DNA from: Sinomonas atrocyanea
Lineage (GTDB): Bacteria; Actinomycetota; Actinomycetes; Actinomycetales; Micrococcaceae
Assembly (NCBI RefSeq): GCF_030812675.1
Contig: NZ_JAUSTE010000002.1
Coordinates: forward strand, 124,001 to 188,000
DNA: 64,000 nt
Reading direction: 5' to 3'
In this document: piece after piece, positions 51,887-62,223 of the stretch
Layout: every line of letters starts with the position of its first letter
Position numbering within the stretch: position 1 is the stretch's first letter
Translations under genes and position numbers: made by a program
The notes under the pieces: generated by a model
The model's input: only the letters and a program-made list of their open reading frames with translations
Told to the model about the DNA's origin: nothing
Database searches by the model: none

Positions 51887-52668
51887 CGTGCCTCCGACGC
51901 GGACCGCACGAGCCGGTCCGACCACCAGCGCCCGGCCACCGTCAGCGCTGCCCCGAGGCCGAGGCACACCGCCCCCAGCGGCGTGGAGAGCAGGATCCCG
52001 AACGGGTCCGCGCCCATCAGCATCCCGAGTCCGAGCCCTGCCACGGGGAGGACGCTCAGCACCTTCGCGGTGGCCCGGGGGCCGGCGAGGGCCACCGCCC
52101 GTGCTGCAACCGCGTCTGCGTCGGCCTCGAGCTGGGCCGCGAGCCTCTCGAGGACGTCGGCAAGGGCACTCCCCGAGGCCTCCGCGGCCTCGATGCAGGC
52201 CGCCACGCTGCGCCAGATGCCGGGCACCGCTCCGGCGGCCCGCGGAGAGGAGGGATCGCGGTCGCCCACCGCCGCCCGGAGGGCCGCCGCGACCGGGCGC
52301 CCCAGGTCCGCGGCCATGGCGGCCGACCGCAGCATACGAGGGGTGAGGTCTGCGCTCCCCCGCTCCCCGACCCGGTATGCCGCGGCGGCCTGCCGCCACA
52401 TCTGCTCCGGCGTGCGGCCCGCGCGCAGCAGGGCGGCGAGCTGCCCGACCAGGATGGCCGCGTGCTGGAACTCCTCGGCCGGCCGCTCACTGTGCCTCCC
52501 CGCGCCGAGTCCCGCTCGTCGCGGGTGCAGCCGCTCGGGCCCCCGGGGGACACCGTGGGTGCGGAGGCGGCGCCGGTACGCGCTCGTCGCCCCTGGCCCG
52601 GCGCCGAGGCGCCAACTGGCGAACAGCAGCACAGCGATCGTGGCACCCACGACGGATCCGACGCTCAC
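51883..52668 (-). CDS. Type II secretion system F-like protein (TadB)
   Basis: A 261-residue F-domain protein: segment near the start (VVGATIAVLLFASWRLGAG), cytoplasmic T2SSF domain (FQHAAILVGQLAALLRAGRT to EADADAVAARAVALAGPRAT), and two C-terminal segments (VLSVLPVAGLGLGMLMGADP, LLSTPLGAVCLGLGAALTVA). The motif MGADPFG is common in TadB. GTG start at 52668 overlaps the ATPase stop (GTGA), and the stop overlaps tadC. Confidence 0.87.
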   Translation of the reverse strand: MSVGSVVGATIAVLLFASWRLGAGPGATSAYRRRLRTHGVPRGPERLHPRRAGLGAGRHSERPAEEFQHAAILVGQLAALLRAGRTPEQMWRQAAAAYRVGERGSADLTPRMLRSAAMAADLGRPVAAALRAAVGDRDPSSPRAAGAVPGIWRSVAACIEAAEASGSALADVLERLAAQLEADADAVAARAVALAGPRATAKVLSVLPVAGLGLGMLMGADPFGILLSTPLGAVCLGLGAALTVAGRWWSDRLVRSASEAR

Positions 52669-53843
52669 GCGGCCGCCCCCAGCGCGCGGGGAAGGGCCAG
52701 TTCCGCGGCGAGCCGGACCCAGCCGGGTCCCGGTTCCGAGGCCCGGGCCGTCCCGGAGACGCGGCGCAGGGCATCGGTGACCGTGAGCCCGTCCGGTCCT
52801 TGGGTGACCACGGCAATGCTCGCGACCCGTCGTCCCTCCGGTGCCCTCTCCAGGTGCACTACAGCGTCCAGGGCACTCGAAGCCTGGAGGAAGGTGGCTT
52901 CGCGGGTGAGCCCCGCGAGCGCCCCCAGTGCGGCAAGCCGTGCCACGACGGAGGCCGCCGCATTGGCATGGACTGTCCCCGCCCCGCTGTGCCCCGTGTT
53001 GAGCGCGGAGAGGAGGTCCCGGACTTCGGCGCCGCGGCACTCGCCCACGACGAGCCAGTCCGGGCGCATCCGCAGCGCCTCCCGCACGAGCCGGCCGAGG
53101 TCAACCCCGCCGGCGCCTTCGACATTGCCATGGCGCGCTTCCAGGCCGACGGCGTGGCCGTGGTCGGGGACCAGTTCGGCGGCGTCTTCCACCAGCACGA
53201 TCCGGTCGCCGGAAGGGACCAGGCCGAGGAGGGTGCTCAGCAGTGTGGTTTTGCCTGACCCGGTGGACCCGCTCACGAGGAAGCTCCTCCGCTGCGCCAC
53301 CAGGGCCTCGAGCACGGTTCTCTGGTCCGGCAGCACCGTGCCTGCCGCCTCCAACTCATCCAGGGTCATCGGCCGCGCACGCCGGATGCGGATGGAGAGC
53401 AGCGTTCCGCCGGTGGAGACGGGCGGCAGCACGGCGTGGACCCGGTAGCCTCCGGGAAGCCGCACGTCGACGCACGGCGAGGAGTCGTCGAGCCGGCGCC
53501 CCGCCGCCGCCACGAGGCGGACGGCGAGGGCGCGCAGGGCCTCCTCCGAGGGGAAGGACACCGCGCTCCGTTCGAGTCCGTGCCCCCTGTCGAGCCACAC
53601 GCTCTCCGGTGCGTTGACGAACAGATCCGTCACCGCGGGATCGTTGGCGAGCACCTGCAGGGGCCCGAGCCCGCGCAGCTCGGCCATGATGGTCTCCACA
53701 GCGGCGAGTGCGCCGGCTGTGCCCAGCACGCGGCCGCTGCTCTGGAGGGCAGCCGCGACCCGCGCGGGGGTCACCGGCCCCGGGGTCGAGAGCACCGATC
53801 TGCGCACTGCGTCCAGCAGCTCCGCGTCGATCTGGCCCCTCAC
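52665..53843 (-). CDS. TadA/CpaF-type secretion ATPase
   Basis: A 392-residue type II/IV secretion ATPase. Walker A: LVSGSTGSGKTTLLSTLLG (about residues 195-213). Asp box IVLVEDAAELVPDH, Walker B-like region MRPDWLVVGECRGAEVRDLL with the catalytic Glu, His box SGAGTVHANAAASVV. It provides energy for pilus assembly. Upstream of the core, residues 50-110 (LGPLQVLANDPAVTDLFVNA) are the usual N-terminal domain. GTG 53843 overlaps the CpaE-like stop (GTGA). It is coupled to TadB and TadC. Confidence 0.93.
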   Translation of the reverse strand: MRGQIDAELLDAVRRSVLSTPGPVTPARVAAALQSSGRVLGTAGALAAVETIMAELRGLGPLQVLANDPAVTDLFVNAPESVWLDRGHGLERSAVSFPSEEALRALAVRLVAAAGRRLDDSSPCVDVRLPGGYRVHAVLPPVSTGGTLLSIRIRRARPMTLDELEAAGTVLPDQRTVLEALVAQRRSFLVSGSTGSGKTTLLSTLLGLVPSGDRIVLVEDAAELVPDHGHAVGLEARHGNVEGAGGVDLGRLVREALRMRPDWLVVGECRGAEVRDLLSALNTGHSGAGTVHANAAASVVARLAALGALAGLTREATFLQASSALDAVVHLERAPEGRRVASIAVVTQGPDGLTVTDALRRVSGTARASEPGPGWVRLAAELALPRALGAAA

Positions 53844-55009
53844 CGCGCGACCCTCCGACCGCGGCCGGCGAGCCTGGCACCCATGGCGAGGGCCGCGGCG
53901 TCGTCCGCGGGAGCCGGCGGAACCTGCTCGGGCAGCGCCTCGAGCACCGCGGCGGCGAGCCGCCGCAGGGACCTCGAGCGCGCCAGCTCCATGAGGCGCC
54001 CGCCCTCCGCGGCGCCCGCGGCACGCCGGAGGTGCGGAATCCGGGTCACGAGCGGGCAGCCGACGAGCCCGGCCAGCTGCTCGGCATCGACACCTTCGGC
54101 CGTGCGTCCGCGGACCACGATGCCCTGCGGCACCGGGGGCAGCTCATGGACGAGCTGGGCGGCGGACAGGGCCCCGCCCAAGGTCCCGGGAACGACGACG
54201 AGGATCCGGTCGCTGGCCCATCCGAAGTCCTCGAGCCCTTCCCGCCCTCGTCCGACATCGACGACGACGAGGTCGAACGCCGACCGTGCCGCCTCGACCA
54301 CCCCGGAGACCGCGGACGCAGGGACGCGAACCGCACGGCGCGGCCCTGCGGGCCAGGACAGCACCGCGGCGCCTCCCGCCCGCGGCAGCGACGCGGCGAG
54401 CTGGTCAGGGTTGATGGCCCCGCTGGCGGAGGCGAGGTCCGGCCAGCGCAGGCCCTCGAGCGGCTGCTCGCCCAGGACGGCCTCGAGCCCTCCCGCGAGC
54501 CTGTCGCCGTCCACGAGCAGCACCCGGGAGCCGTGGTGCGCCGCGGCGCCGGCGAGCAGCACCGCCGTCGTGCTGGCACCCGCGCCCCCGCATCCCCCGA
54601 CGACGCCGACGACGACCCCGGACGGCCCCTCCGCGCCCCTCCTGCCCAGGAACTCCACGAGCCAGCCAGCAGCCTCCGGCAGCTCGGCCACATGGTCGAT
54701 CCCGAGTGCCGCCGCCCTGTCCCAGAGCAGACGGCGCTGGCCCGCACCGCCGACGAGGACGGTCGAGCCGCGCCGCTGCGGCGGTACCTCGCCGACGTCG
54801 GCGCCGAGCAGCACCAGGTCCGCTCTGGTCCAGAGGCCTGCGTCGCCTCCCACAGCCGGGACCCCCTCGAAGACGACGCCTGCCACCGCCGCCGCCCTCG
54901 CGCACTCATCCCGGAGGGTAGCGTCGCCGGTGACACAGCACACGACCGGCCCCGCCTCGGGGATCCATCGCCCCGTGCCGTCCGACTGTTCCTGCTCGTT
55001 CCTCGCCAT
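53840..55009 (-). CDS. CpaE-like/septum site-determining protein (Ssd)
   Basis: A 389-residue MinD/ParA-like ATPase of the helicase/secretion neighbourhood. Residues 20-120 form a degenerate receiver-like domain (VVCCVTGDATLRDECARAA). The deviant Walker A reads VVGVVGGCGGAGASTTAVLL: the lysine positions of the usual KGGxGKT are Gly/Cys and Ala, so nucleotide hydrolysis may be altered or absent, as in other actinobacterial members. FDLVVVDVGRGREGLEDF is the Walker B region. It may place the secretion apparatus at the septum, as suggested for mycobacterial Ssd. ATG 55009; an ATG 27 bases earlier is possible. Confidence 0.88.
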   Translation of the reverse strand: MARNEQEQSDGTGRWIPEAGPVVCCVTGDATLRDECARAAAVAGVVFEGVPAVGGDAGLWTRADLVLLGADVGEVPPQRRGSTVLVGGAGQRRLLWDRAAALGIDHVAELPEAAGWLVEFLGRRGAEGPSGVVVGVVGGCGGAGASTTAVLLAGAAAHHGSRVLLVDGDRLAGGLEAVLGEQPLEGLRWPDLASASGAINPDQLAASLPRAGGAAVLSWPAGPRRAVRVPASAVSGVVEAARSAFDLVVVDVGRGREGLEDFGWASDRILVVVPGTLGGALSAAQLVHELPPVPQGIVVRGRTAEGVDAEQLAGLVGCPLVTRIPHLRRAAGAAEGGRLMELARSRSLRRLAAAVLEALPEQVPPAPADDAAALAMGARLAGRGRRVAR

Positions 55010-55123
55010 GCCGTCCAGACTTCCCAGTCCGGGCATCCGCCGGAACCGACCGGGCCGCCCATGTGGACAAATCGCCTCGGATGAAGCTGTGGAGGACGAG
55101 TGAAGCCGTGCGGACAGGGAAGA

Positions 55124-56797
55124 ATGGGAGGCGTGTACCAGCTCGTCGCCCCCGCATCGGACGGCGGAGTGCTGCTGCAGCGCCTCGACCGGGCTTGTGC
55201 ACCAGCCGGTCCTGCGCGGACTGTGTCCGGCAGCGGGTTCGCAGAGCTCGTCCGGCAGGTCGATGCCCGCGAGCACCCACGGTGGGTGTGGCAGCGCACC
55301 TCCGACTGGTACCCGCGGCTCCTCGCAGCGGGCGTCGAGGTCGAGCGGTGCCATGACCTCACCCTCAGCGCCGCGATCCTCGCCCACTCGTCCTACACGG
55401 CCGGCAGCGGCTACACGCCGTCGATCCCGGTTGGCAGTCTCCTCGACGAGCCGGACGCCGGGCGGGGAGCGTGGCCCGCCCAGCACCAGGACGCCCTGTT
55501 CGAGGCCCGGCCCACCGGCGTCGGCGCCGACGCGGCCACCGCGGAACTCGCGGCCCAGCTGGCCGCGGTCGCCGCGTCGCCGCGCCGCCAGCGGCTCGCC
55601 CTGCTGCTCGCGGCGGAGTCCGCGGGGGCCCTCGCCGCAGCGGAGATGCAGCATTCGGGCGTCCCGTGGGATGCGGCAGTCCACGATGCGCTCCTCGCCG
55701 AACGGCTCGGTCCGCGGCCGCAGGGGACGGCACGGCCCGCCCTGCTCGAGGCCAAGGCCGCGGAGCTCCGCGACCTCCTGGGCGCCCCACGCCTCAACCC
55801 GGATTCACCGCAGGAGCTCATCCGCGCGCTCCACCGGGCCGGCATCGAGGCGAACACCACGCGTGCCTGGGAGCTGCGGAGGTTCACCCACCCGGCGGTC
55901 GCCCCGCTGCTCGAGTACAAGAAGATGGCGCGGCTGCTCGCCGCCAACGGCTGGTCGTGGCTGGACACGTGGGTCTCGGACGGCCGCTTCCGGCCGGAGT
56001 ACGTGGTGGGCGGTGTCGTGACCGGGCGCTGGGCCTCACGCGGCGGAGGCGCGATGCAGATCCCTGCCGAGGTCCGGTCCGCGGCCCGGGCACACCCGGG
56101 GCACCGACTCATCGTGGCGGATGCCTCGCAGCTCGAACCGCGGGTCCTCGCGGCCCTGGCGGCCGATGAGGCGATGGCCGGTGCCGCGCGTGGGCGAGAC
56201 CTCTACGCGGGGATCGCGGCCGCGGGCTTCGGCGGCGACCGGGCCCAGGCGAAGGTCGCCCTCCTCGGGGCCATCTACGGCGCGACCACTGGTGAGTCGG
56301 GCCGGCTGATGCCGCAGCTCACGCGCCTGTATCCGCGGGCCGTCGCGCTCGTGGAGCAGGCGGCACGGGACGGCGAGCGGGGGCTCACGGTGACGACCCA
56401 CCTGGGCCGGAGCACCCCTCCCCCGTCGCCGCGCTGGCTCGCGTCCCAGCGCACCACGAGTGCCCAGGAGCAGCACCGTGCCGATGCGATCGCCCGCGAC
56501 AGGGGCCGCTTCACGCGCAACTTCGTGGTACAGGGGACGGCGGCCGAGTGGGCCGAGTGCTGGATGGCCGACCTGCGGGGGAGGCTGCGGCGCATCAGGT
56601 CGCACGGTCGCCGGGCGGAACTCGTCTACTTCCTCCACGACGAGGTCGTCGTCCATGCCGAGGACGCCGTCGCCGAGGAGTGCGCCGCCGCGGTCCAGGA
56701 CGCCGCGAAGACGGCCGGCCGGCTCCTGTTCCATGGCGCCCCCGTGGAGTTCCCCCTCAGCGTCGCCGTCGTCGAATCCTACGACCGTGCGAAGTAG
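55124..56797 (+). CDS. Bifunctional 3'-5' exonuclease/DNA polymerase (PolA-like)
   Basis: A 557-residue family A polymerase without the 5' nuclease domain. The N-terminal part is a diverged 3'-5' exonuclease-like domain (DLTLSAAILAHSSYT near residue 75). Polymerase motifs: GVVTGRWASRGGGAMQIPAEV, motif A LIVADASQLEPRVLAALA (Asp-x-Ser-Gln-x-Glu), motif B-like RDRGRFTRNFVVQGTAAEW and motif C FLHDEVVVH (His-Asp-Glu). Such short PolA-like proteins are common in actinobacteria, with an uncertain repair role. I chose ATG 55124 (AGGGAAGA before it) over GTG 55100 and GTG 55133. Confidence 0.9.
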   Translation: MGGVYQLVAPASDGGVLLQRLDRACAPAGPARTVSGSGFAELVRQVDAREHPRWVWQRTSDWYPRLLAAGVEVERCHDLTLSAAILAHSSYTAGSGYTPSIPVGSLLDEPDAGRGAWPAQHQDALFEARPTGVGADAATAELAAQLAAVAASPRRQRLALLLAAESAGALAAAEMQHSGVPWDAAVHDALLAERLGPRPQGTARPALLEAKAAELRDLLGAPRLNPDSPQELIRALHRAGIEANTTRAWELRRFTHPAVAPLLEYKKMARLLAANGWSWLDTWVSDGRFRPEYVVGGVVTGRWASRGGGAMQIPAEVRSAARAHPGHRLIVADASQLEPRVLAALAADEAMAGAARGRDLYAGIAAAGFGGDRAQAKVALLGAIYGATTGESGRLMPQLTRLYPRAVALVEQAARDGERGLTVTTHLGRSTPPPSPRWLASQRTTSAQEQHRADAIARDRGRFTRNFVVQGTAAEWAECWMADLRGRLRRIRSHGRRAELVYFLHDEVVVHAEDAVAEECAAAVQDAAKTAGRLLFHGAPVEFPLSVAVVESYDRAK

Positions 56798-56818
56798 CCG
56801 CGCCCGCGGCCGACGCGG

Positions 56819-57496
56819 CTAGGGGTCGACCCGGCGCTCCCGGGTCCGGTCCCAGGGGACGGCCCAGCCCAGGGCGGTGAACAGCGAATCGAGGACCATC
56901 GCGGTGAAGCCCCAGACGAGGACGCCATTGACTTCGAACCCGGGGCTCGCGAAGCGCGCTCCCCGGCGGTGGAGCACCGCCATGACGCGGTTGTCCGGGT
57001 CGAGCAGGTCCCGGACCGGGGTGCGGAACACCTGTGCGGACTCCCCGTAGTCCACCACGTCCACCGGAGACGGAGAGGACCACCACCCCACCACGGGGGT
57101 GACGAGGAAGTTGCTCACCGACATGCCCAGCGGCGGAAGCTCGCCCAGCACCTCGACCCCGGCAGGGTCAAGGCCCGTCTCCTCCCTGGCCTCGCGGAGG
57201 GCGCAGTCCACCAGGGTCGCGTCCTCGGGGTCCTGGCCTCCGCCGGGGAAGGCGACCTGGCCCGGGTGCGAGCCCAGGGTCGCGGCCCGCTCGAGGAGCA
57301 GGACGTCGAGATCGGCGGGGGCGAGGGGACGGCGCGAGACGGCCGGGACGTCGTCGAGGACGCCGAAGAGGACGAGGACGGCGGCTCTCCGCGCGGCCCC
57401 GGGCAGGGTCGCCGGGTGCCAGCGGCGGTCGAAGGGGTCGGTGTGGCCGGCGCTGATGGCGCGGACGAGCTCCGCGAGTTCGGCTCTGGCGCTCAC
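56819..57496 (-). CDS. CoA pyrophosphatase (NUDIX)
   Basis: A 225-residue NUDIX hydrolase of the CoA-diphosphatase group (NudL-like). The box is [20 protein letters not shown] then EETGL (G-x5-E-x7-REUxEExGU), preceded by the group signature [20 protein letters not shown]. It cleaves CoA or related dinucleotides. GTG 57496 overlaps the stop of nth (GTGA), so translation is coupled; nth and NUDIX are adjacent in mycobacteria too. The C-terminal [12 protein letters not shown] fits the family. It ends 21 bases from the convergent polymerase gene. Confidence 0.9.
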   Translation of the reverse strand: MSARAELAELVRAISAGHTDPFDRRWHPATLPGAARRAAVLVLFGVLDDVPAVSRRPLAPADLDVLLLERAATLGSHPGQVAFPGGGQDPEDATLVDCALREAREETGLDPAGVEVLGELPPLGMSVSNFLVTPVVGWWSSPSPVDVVDYGESAQVFRTPVRDLLDPDNRVMAVLHRRGARFASPGFEVNGVLVWGFTAMVLDSLFTALGWAVPWDRTRERRVDP

Positions 57497-58341
57497 GGGT
57501 GCCGGTCCGACGTGGCATCCGGGAGTGGCTCCGGACCCGCTGGAGACGCCGCCGCGGCGGCCAGCGTCTCCGTGCGCCGGCGGATCGCGGCGGCGTCGGA
57601 GGAGTTGGCCACCATCTCGGCGTGGAGGTCCTCCCGGCCCGGGGCCATCTCGAACCGGAGCAGGCGCCGTGCCTTGGCTGGGTCGGTCTCCCCTTCACCG
57701 AACGAGGGGCACAGGGAGGCCACCGGGCACGCGCCGCAGGCAGGCTTCCGCGCGAGGCACACGCGCCGCCCATGGAACACCACGCGGTGGGAGAGCATGG
57801 TCCAGTCCCGCGGCTCGAACAGTTCCATCACGTCCCGCTCGATCACCACGGGGTCCTCCGAGGCCGTCCACCCGAAGCGCTTGGCCAGCCGCGCGAAATG
57901 GGTGTCCACGGTGATCCCGGGGACCCCGAAGGCATTCCCGAGCACCACGTTGGCCGTCTTGCGGCCGACGCCGGGCAGCGTCACCAGTTCTGCCAGTGTC
58001 CCGGGCACCTTGCCGTCGAATTCGTCGACGACCTTGCGGGCCAGCGTGTGGATGCTCCGCGCCTTGGCCCTGAAGAAGCCGGTTGGCCGGATGATCTCCT
58101 CGATGTCGGCGAGCTCGCCCTCCGAGAGGGCCAGCGCATCCGGGTACCGGGCGAACAGGACAGGGGTGACCTGATTGACCCGGACATCAGTGGTCTGCGC
58201 GCTCAGCACGGTGGCCACCAGGAGCTCGAACGGGTCCCGGAAGTCCAGCTCGGCATGCGCGTAGGGGTAGGCCTCGGCGAGCACCCGGTTGATCTTCCGG
58301 GCCCGTCGCTTGAGCGCCAGGGGGGTCTCGTCCTGGCTCAT
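57493..58341 (-). CDS. nth: Endonuclease III
   Basis: Base-excision glycosylase/AP lyase removing oxidised pyrimidines, 282 residues. Helix-hairpin-helix [20 protein letters not shown] with the catalytic Lys, then [12 protein letters not shown] with the catalytic Asp, and the iron-sulfur cluster [17 protein letters not shown] (Cys-x6-Cys-x2-Cys-x5-Cys). The C-terminal 70 residues are an extra, low-complexity tail. ATG 58341 matches the usual start by comparison with family members; a GTG at 58377 in the same frame overlaps the upstream stop and is an alternative. Confidence 0.94.
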   Translation of the reverse strand: MSQDETPLALKRRARKINRVLAEAYPYAHAELDFRDPFELLVATVLSAQTTDVRVNQVTPVLFARYPDALALSEGELADIEEIIRPTGFFRAKARSIHTLARKVVDEFDGKVPGTLAELVTLPGVGRKTANVVLGNAFGVPGITVDTHFARLAKRFGWTASEDPVVIERDVMELFEPRDWTMLSHRVVFHGRRVCLARKPACGACPVASLCPSFGEGETDPAKARRLLRFEMAPGREDLHAEMVANSSDAAAIRRRTETLAAAAASPAGPEPLPDATSDRHP

Positions 58342-58373
58342 CCGCCGGCGGCGAGGCTCGGCAGCGGTACCGC

Positions 58374-59810
58374 TCACGCGCGTTCGATTCCCGAGAGGTC
58401 TCGCAGGACCCCGACGCGCCCGTCGGGGCTCTGCACCACGAACTCCTGGCCACGGTCCTGGAGCGCGAGGATCCACTGCCCGGGCTCGAGGGTGAACACC
58501 GGCTGGCCGGTGGTGGCATCCACCGCAGTGCGGGGCTGGCTGACGGCGAACCAGAACGCCTCGTAGCGCGTGCCCTCGTCCTCGTACGGCCTGGTCGCCC
58601 CGATGTCCTCGGCGGCGGCGCTCCCCTGCCCGGCGACGCCGGAGTCTGTGGGCCCGCGGCCCGCGGCCGGGAACACTGCCGTGGCCGGTCCTGCACCCGC
58701 TGCCTCGACGACCTCCGTCGGGGCCACCGGTCCATCCGGCTCGGCGGACGGAGCGGGCACCGTGGGGGCCGCGGGCCGAGCGGCCGCGGCGGGCTCCGCG
58801 GAGCCGGTGTGTCCAACGGGTGCCGCGGCTTCAGCCGGGACACCAGGCTCAGCGGCGGCATCGGCCCCAGCGGAGGCACCGGCCCGAGCAGCGACACCAG
58901 GCTCGGCGGCAGTCTCTTCAGCGGTTGCCTCCCGCTCGGCAGGCTCCGCCGCGGCAGGCTCCACGGGGGCCTCCGATGCGGCGGGAGCACCGTAGGCCTC
59001 GCCGTCGGCTGCCCCGAAGACGCCGACGGCGCGCTCGGGCGCCCCATCGTCGTCGGGCGCGGGAGCGTTCGGCTCGGTGCCCGCGGCAGCCTCCACGGTC
59101 GGCGCCGGGGTCGTCCCTGCGAACGGCGCCACCGGGCCCCCGGTGCTCGGGCCGGCGCCGGGGACGGCGGCGGCCTCACCGGGCCGTCCGGGCGCCTGCG
59201 CAGCGGCCGGGCCGGTCCACTCGCCGGTGGCCGGGCTGCCCCACTCGTTCCCGGCGGCGCCGGAGCCGGCCGCAGCGCCGGCGCGTCCGCGCTGGGGCTT
59301 TGCAGCCCCGGCAGGGCGCGGCGCAGGGGGCACGGCGTCGCGCGCCATGACGTGCGCAGGCACCTCCGGCCGGCCCAGGAAGTCGACGGCGAAGACGGGG
59401 ATCAGCCGCGCGATCGTGGTGGCGGCGAGCATGGCAAGGCCCCCCAGCAGGCCCACCACGGCGCCGGGCGAGAGCGTGGTGACGGTGCCGAGGAAGTAGA
59501 ACGCGGCGCTCAGGACTGCGGCGACCGAGGCGAACTGGTCCACCGAGAGGGAGCCGACGCGCAGCCTCCGCGAGGGCTCGAGCCGACGCCAGGCGAACAG
59601 GGCCGCGGCCGCCACCGGGACGAGGATGCCGATCCCGAGGAAGTAAAGGCCCGCGGCGTTCCAGAGGTTCCCGACCCCGAACAGTGGCAGGAGGGAGGCC
59701 ACGAACGTGATGAGCACACCCCCGAACAGGGTCAGATCACGCGTGGTGAACGGTCCGAGCACGGACTCGCTGCGGCGCCCCTCGGACGGGCTCTGGCTGG
59801 GGTCAGACAT
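58374..59810 (-). CDS. Membrane protein with long Ala/Pro/Glu-rich linker
   Basis: A 478-residue protein. Residues 20-150 carry four hydrophobic segments ([76 protein letters not shown]). Residues 155-400 are a low-complexity Ala/Pro/Glu/Gly linker, and the last 70 are a conserved-looking beta-rich end ([40 protein letters not shown]). No family recognised. It directly precedes nth and shares a start region with the acs promoter on the other side. Linker composition is skewed and makes the protein hard to align. Confidence 0.82.
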   Translation of the reverse strand: MSDPSQSPSEGRRSESVLGPFTTRDLTLFGGVLITFVASLLPLFGVGNLWNAAGLYFLGIGILVPVAAAALFAWRRLEPSRRLRVGSLSVDQFASVAAVLSAAFYFLGTVTTLSPGAVVGLLGGLAMLAATTIARLIPVFAVDFLGRPEVPAHVMARDAVPPAPRPAGAAKPQRGRAGAAAGSGAAGNEWGSPATGEWTGPAAAQAPGRPGEAAAVPGAGPSTGGPVAPFAGTTPAPTVEAAAGTEPNAPAPDDDGAPERAVGVFGAADGEAYGAPAASEAPVEPAAAEPAEREATAEETAAEPGVAARAGASAGADAAAEPGVPAEAAAPVGHTGSAEPAAAARPAAPTVPAPSAEPDGPVAPTEVVEAAGAGPATAVFPAAGRGPTDSGVAGQGSAAAEDIGATRPYEDEGTRYEAFWFAVSQPRTAVDATTGQPVFTLEPGQWILALQDRGQEFVVQSPDGRVGVLRDLSGIERA

Positions 59811-60136
59811 GAGTCACTCCTTCGGTCTTGAGTTCAGCCTAGCCACACCGGCACGGGCGCACCTAGGCGGCTCCGGGCGCGACGGAGGCCGCCCGACGGG
59901 ATGGAGGACGACGGCGCGCGCCGGCCACTCGGCGTCGGGCGCCTACCGCCCGCCGCATGTCCGCGGCCGTCCGGCGCGGCAGTGTGACGCTCGCAACGTC
60001 GCCGCGACCCCATTGGGGCTACTGTTGACATCAGGCAGCCGGTGTGTGCGGCCTCACATCCGACGGTGGCGTCCTGCCCCGCGGCCGGGGCTGCAGGATC
60101 GGCTGGATCATGCGAGGAACGAGCCGAAAGGACACC
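59811..60136. other. Intergenic region (326 bases) between membrane protein and acs
   Basis: Divergent promoter region. A CRP/GlxR-like site is at 60043-60058. A TTGACA at about 60025-60030 has no matching -10 box. I see no reading frame that I would call a gene. Confidence 0.6.
60043..60058. promoter_or_regulatory. CRP/GlxR-like site upstream of acs
   Basis: TGTGTGCGGCCTCACA matches the TGTGA-N6-TCACA form with one mismatch in the left half. It lies 79-94 bases before the acs start. Cyclic-AMP receptor control of acs is known in other actinobacteria; here it is inference from the motif. Confidence 0.5.
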
Positions 60137-62122
60137 ATGGCCCACGAAACCGTCACGGGCGACGCCTTCGAGAACCTGCTCCGGGAGAAGCGCCAGTTCG
60201 CCCCCTCCCCCGAGTTCGCGGCGGGGGCGAACGTCCACGAGGGCATCTATGCCGAGGCGAACGCTGATCCCGAGGCCTTCTGGGCCGCCCAGGCGCGCGA
60301 GCGCCTGACGTGGTCGAAGGACTTCTCGCAGACCCTGGACTGGTCGGACCCGCCCTTCGCCAAGTGGTTCGTCGGCGGGGAGGTCAACGCCGCCTACAAC
60401 GCGCTCGACCGCCACGTCGAGAACGGCCTCGGCGACCGGGTCGCGATCCACTTCGAAGGGGAGCCGGGCGACACCGAGACGATCACCTATGCGGATCTGA
60501 CCGAGCGCGTCAAGCGCGCCGCGAACGCCTTCGAGTCGCTCGGCGTCGCCAATGGCGACCGTGTCGCCGTGTACCTGCCGATGATCCCCGAGGCCGTCGT
60601 GACGATGCTCGCCTGCGCGCGCATCGGGGCGATCCACTCCGTGGTCTTCGGCGGCTTCTCCTCCGAGGCCCTGCGCAGCCGCATCGACGACGCCGAGGCC
60701 AAGCTCGTGGTCACCGCAGACGGGACCTACCGCCGCGGCAAGCCCAGCCCGCTCAAGCCGGCGGTGGACGAGGCCCTCGCCGAGGACGGGCACACGGTCC
60801 AGCACGTCGTCGTGGTGGAGCGCAACGGCCAGGACGTGGCCTGGACCCAGGGCCGCGACCTGCGCTGGTCGGAGGTCATGGCCGCCGCCTCCCCCGAGCA
60901 CACCGCAGTTGGCCACGACGCCGAGCACCCGCTGTTCATCCTCTACACGTCCGGCACGACGGGGAAGCCCAAGGGCATCCTCCACACGACGGGCGGGTAC
61001 CTCACGCAGACCGCCTTCACCCATTCGGCCGTGTTCGACCTCAAGCCGGAGACGGACGTCTACTGGTGCACCGCGGACATCGGCTGGGTCACCGGGCACT
61101 CCTATGTGACCTACGCGCCCCTCGTGAACGGTGCCACCCAGGTCATGTACGAGGGCACGCCGGACTCGCCGCACCAGGGCCGCTGGTGGGAGATCGTCCA
61201 GAAGTACAAGGTCTCGATCCTCTACACCGCGCCCACCGCGATCCGCACCATGATGAAGTGGGGCTCGGACATCCCCGCCAAGTACGACCTCTCCTCGATC
61301 CGCGTCCTCGGCTCCGTGGGCGAGCCCATCAACCCCGAGGCATGGATGTGGTACCGCGAGGTGATCGGCGGCAACGGCGGGCGCCGCGAGGAGCGTGCCC
61401 CGATCGTGGACACCTGGTGGCAGACCGAGACCGGCGCGATCATGATCGCGCCGCTGCCCGGCGTCACGGCCACGAAGCCCGGCTCGGCCCAGGTTCCGCT
61501 GCCGGGCATCGCGGTCGACGTCGTCGACGAGGCCGGCCAGCCCGTGCCGAACGGGCACGGCGGCTTCCTCGTGCTCCGCAAGCCGTGGCCGGCCATGCTC
61601 CGCACCATCTGGGGCGACCCTGAGCGGTTCAAGGACACCTACTGGTCCCGCTTCGAGGGGATGTACTTCGCCGGCGACGGGGCGAAGAAGGACGACGACG
61701 GCGACATCTGGCTCCTGGGCCGGGTCGACGATGTCATGAACGTCTCGGGCCACCGCCTCTCCACCACCGAGATCGAGTCCGCGCTCGTCTCCCACCCGTG
61801 GGTCGCCGAGGCCGCGGTGGTGGGGGCCGCGGACGAGACGACGGGCCAGGCGGTCGTGGCCTTCGTGATCCTGCGGGGCGAGGCGAGCATCCCCGAGGGC
61901 GAGGACCCGGCGGCGGTGCTGCGGGCCCACGTGGGCCACGAGATCGGCCCGATCGCCAAGCCGCGCCACATCCTCGTGGTTCCGGAGCTGCCCAAGACCC
62001 GGTCGGGCAAGATCATGCGCCGCCTGCTCAAGGATGTGGCCGAGGGGCGCGACCCGGGCGACGCCACGACGCTGGCGGACCCGACGGTCATGCACAAGAT
62101 CGCCCAGGACCTGCGCAAGTAG
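60137..62122 (+). CDS. acs: Acetyl-CoA synthetase
   Basis: A 661-residue ANL enzyme that activates acetate through acetyl-AMP. Motifs: the P-loop-like [20 protein letters not shown] (about residues 270-289), [11 protein letters not shown] (about 430), and the hinge and catalytic-Lys region [20 protein letters not shown] and [16 protein letters not shown], where Lys (near residue 628) can be acetylated. AcuC, a deacylase that may control this Lys, is encoded elsewhere in the window. ATG 60137 has GAAAGGAC upstream. Near-certain identification. Confidence 0.97.
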   Translation: MAHETVTGDAFENLLREKRQFAPSPEFAAGANVHEGIYAEANADPEAFWAAQARERLTWSKDFSQTLDWSDPPFAKWFVGGEVNAAYNALDRHVENGLGDRVAIHFEGEPGDTETITYADLTERVKRAANAFESLGVANGDRVAVYLPMIPEAVVTMLACARIGAIHSVVFGGFSSEALRSRIDDAEAKLVVTADGTYRRGKPSPLKPAVDEALAEDGHTVQHVVVVERNGQDVAWTQGRDLRWSEVMAAASPEHTAVGHDAEHPLFILYTSGTTGKPKGILHTTGGYLTQTAFTHSAVFDLKPETDVYWCTADIGWVTGHSYVTYAPLVNGATQVMYEGTPDSPHQGRWWEIVQKYKVSILYTAPTAIRTMMKWGSDIPAKYDLSSIRVLGSVGEPINPEAWMWYREVIGGNGGRREERAPIVDTWWQTETGAIMIAPLPGVTATKPGSAQVPLPGIAVDVVDEAGQPVPNGHGGFLVLRKPWPAMLRTIWGDPERFKDTYWSRFEGMYFAGDGAKKDDDGDIWLLGRVDDVMNVSGHRLSTTEIESALVSHPWVAEAAVVGAADETTGQAVVAFVILRGEASIPEGEDPAAVLRAHVGHEIGPIAKPRHILVVPELPKTRSGKIMRRLLKDVAEGRDPGDATTLADPTVMHKIAQDLRK

Positions 62123-62157
62123 GCCCGGCGGCGCGGACGGCAAACCGTGCACGACGG

Positions 62158-62187
62158 CGGCGCCTCGCCCGAGCGGGCGGGGCGCCG
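62158..62187. terminator. Terminator after acs
   Basis: 14-bp stem CGGCGCCTCGCCCG / CGGGCGGGGCGCCG with one G.U pair and a 2-base apex (effectively a 4-base loop). Placed between the convergent acs and cupredoxin 3' ends. No T-run. Confidence 0.6.
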
Positions 62188-62223
62188 CTGCGGTCGTTGC
62201 CGTGCAGTGCCCGGCGGTCCCCG

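Noticed and set aside
60025-60030. TTGACA as -35 of the acs promoter
   Set aside because: No -10 match at 16-19 bases downstream; the hexamer alone is not enough.
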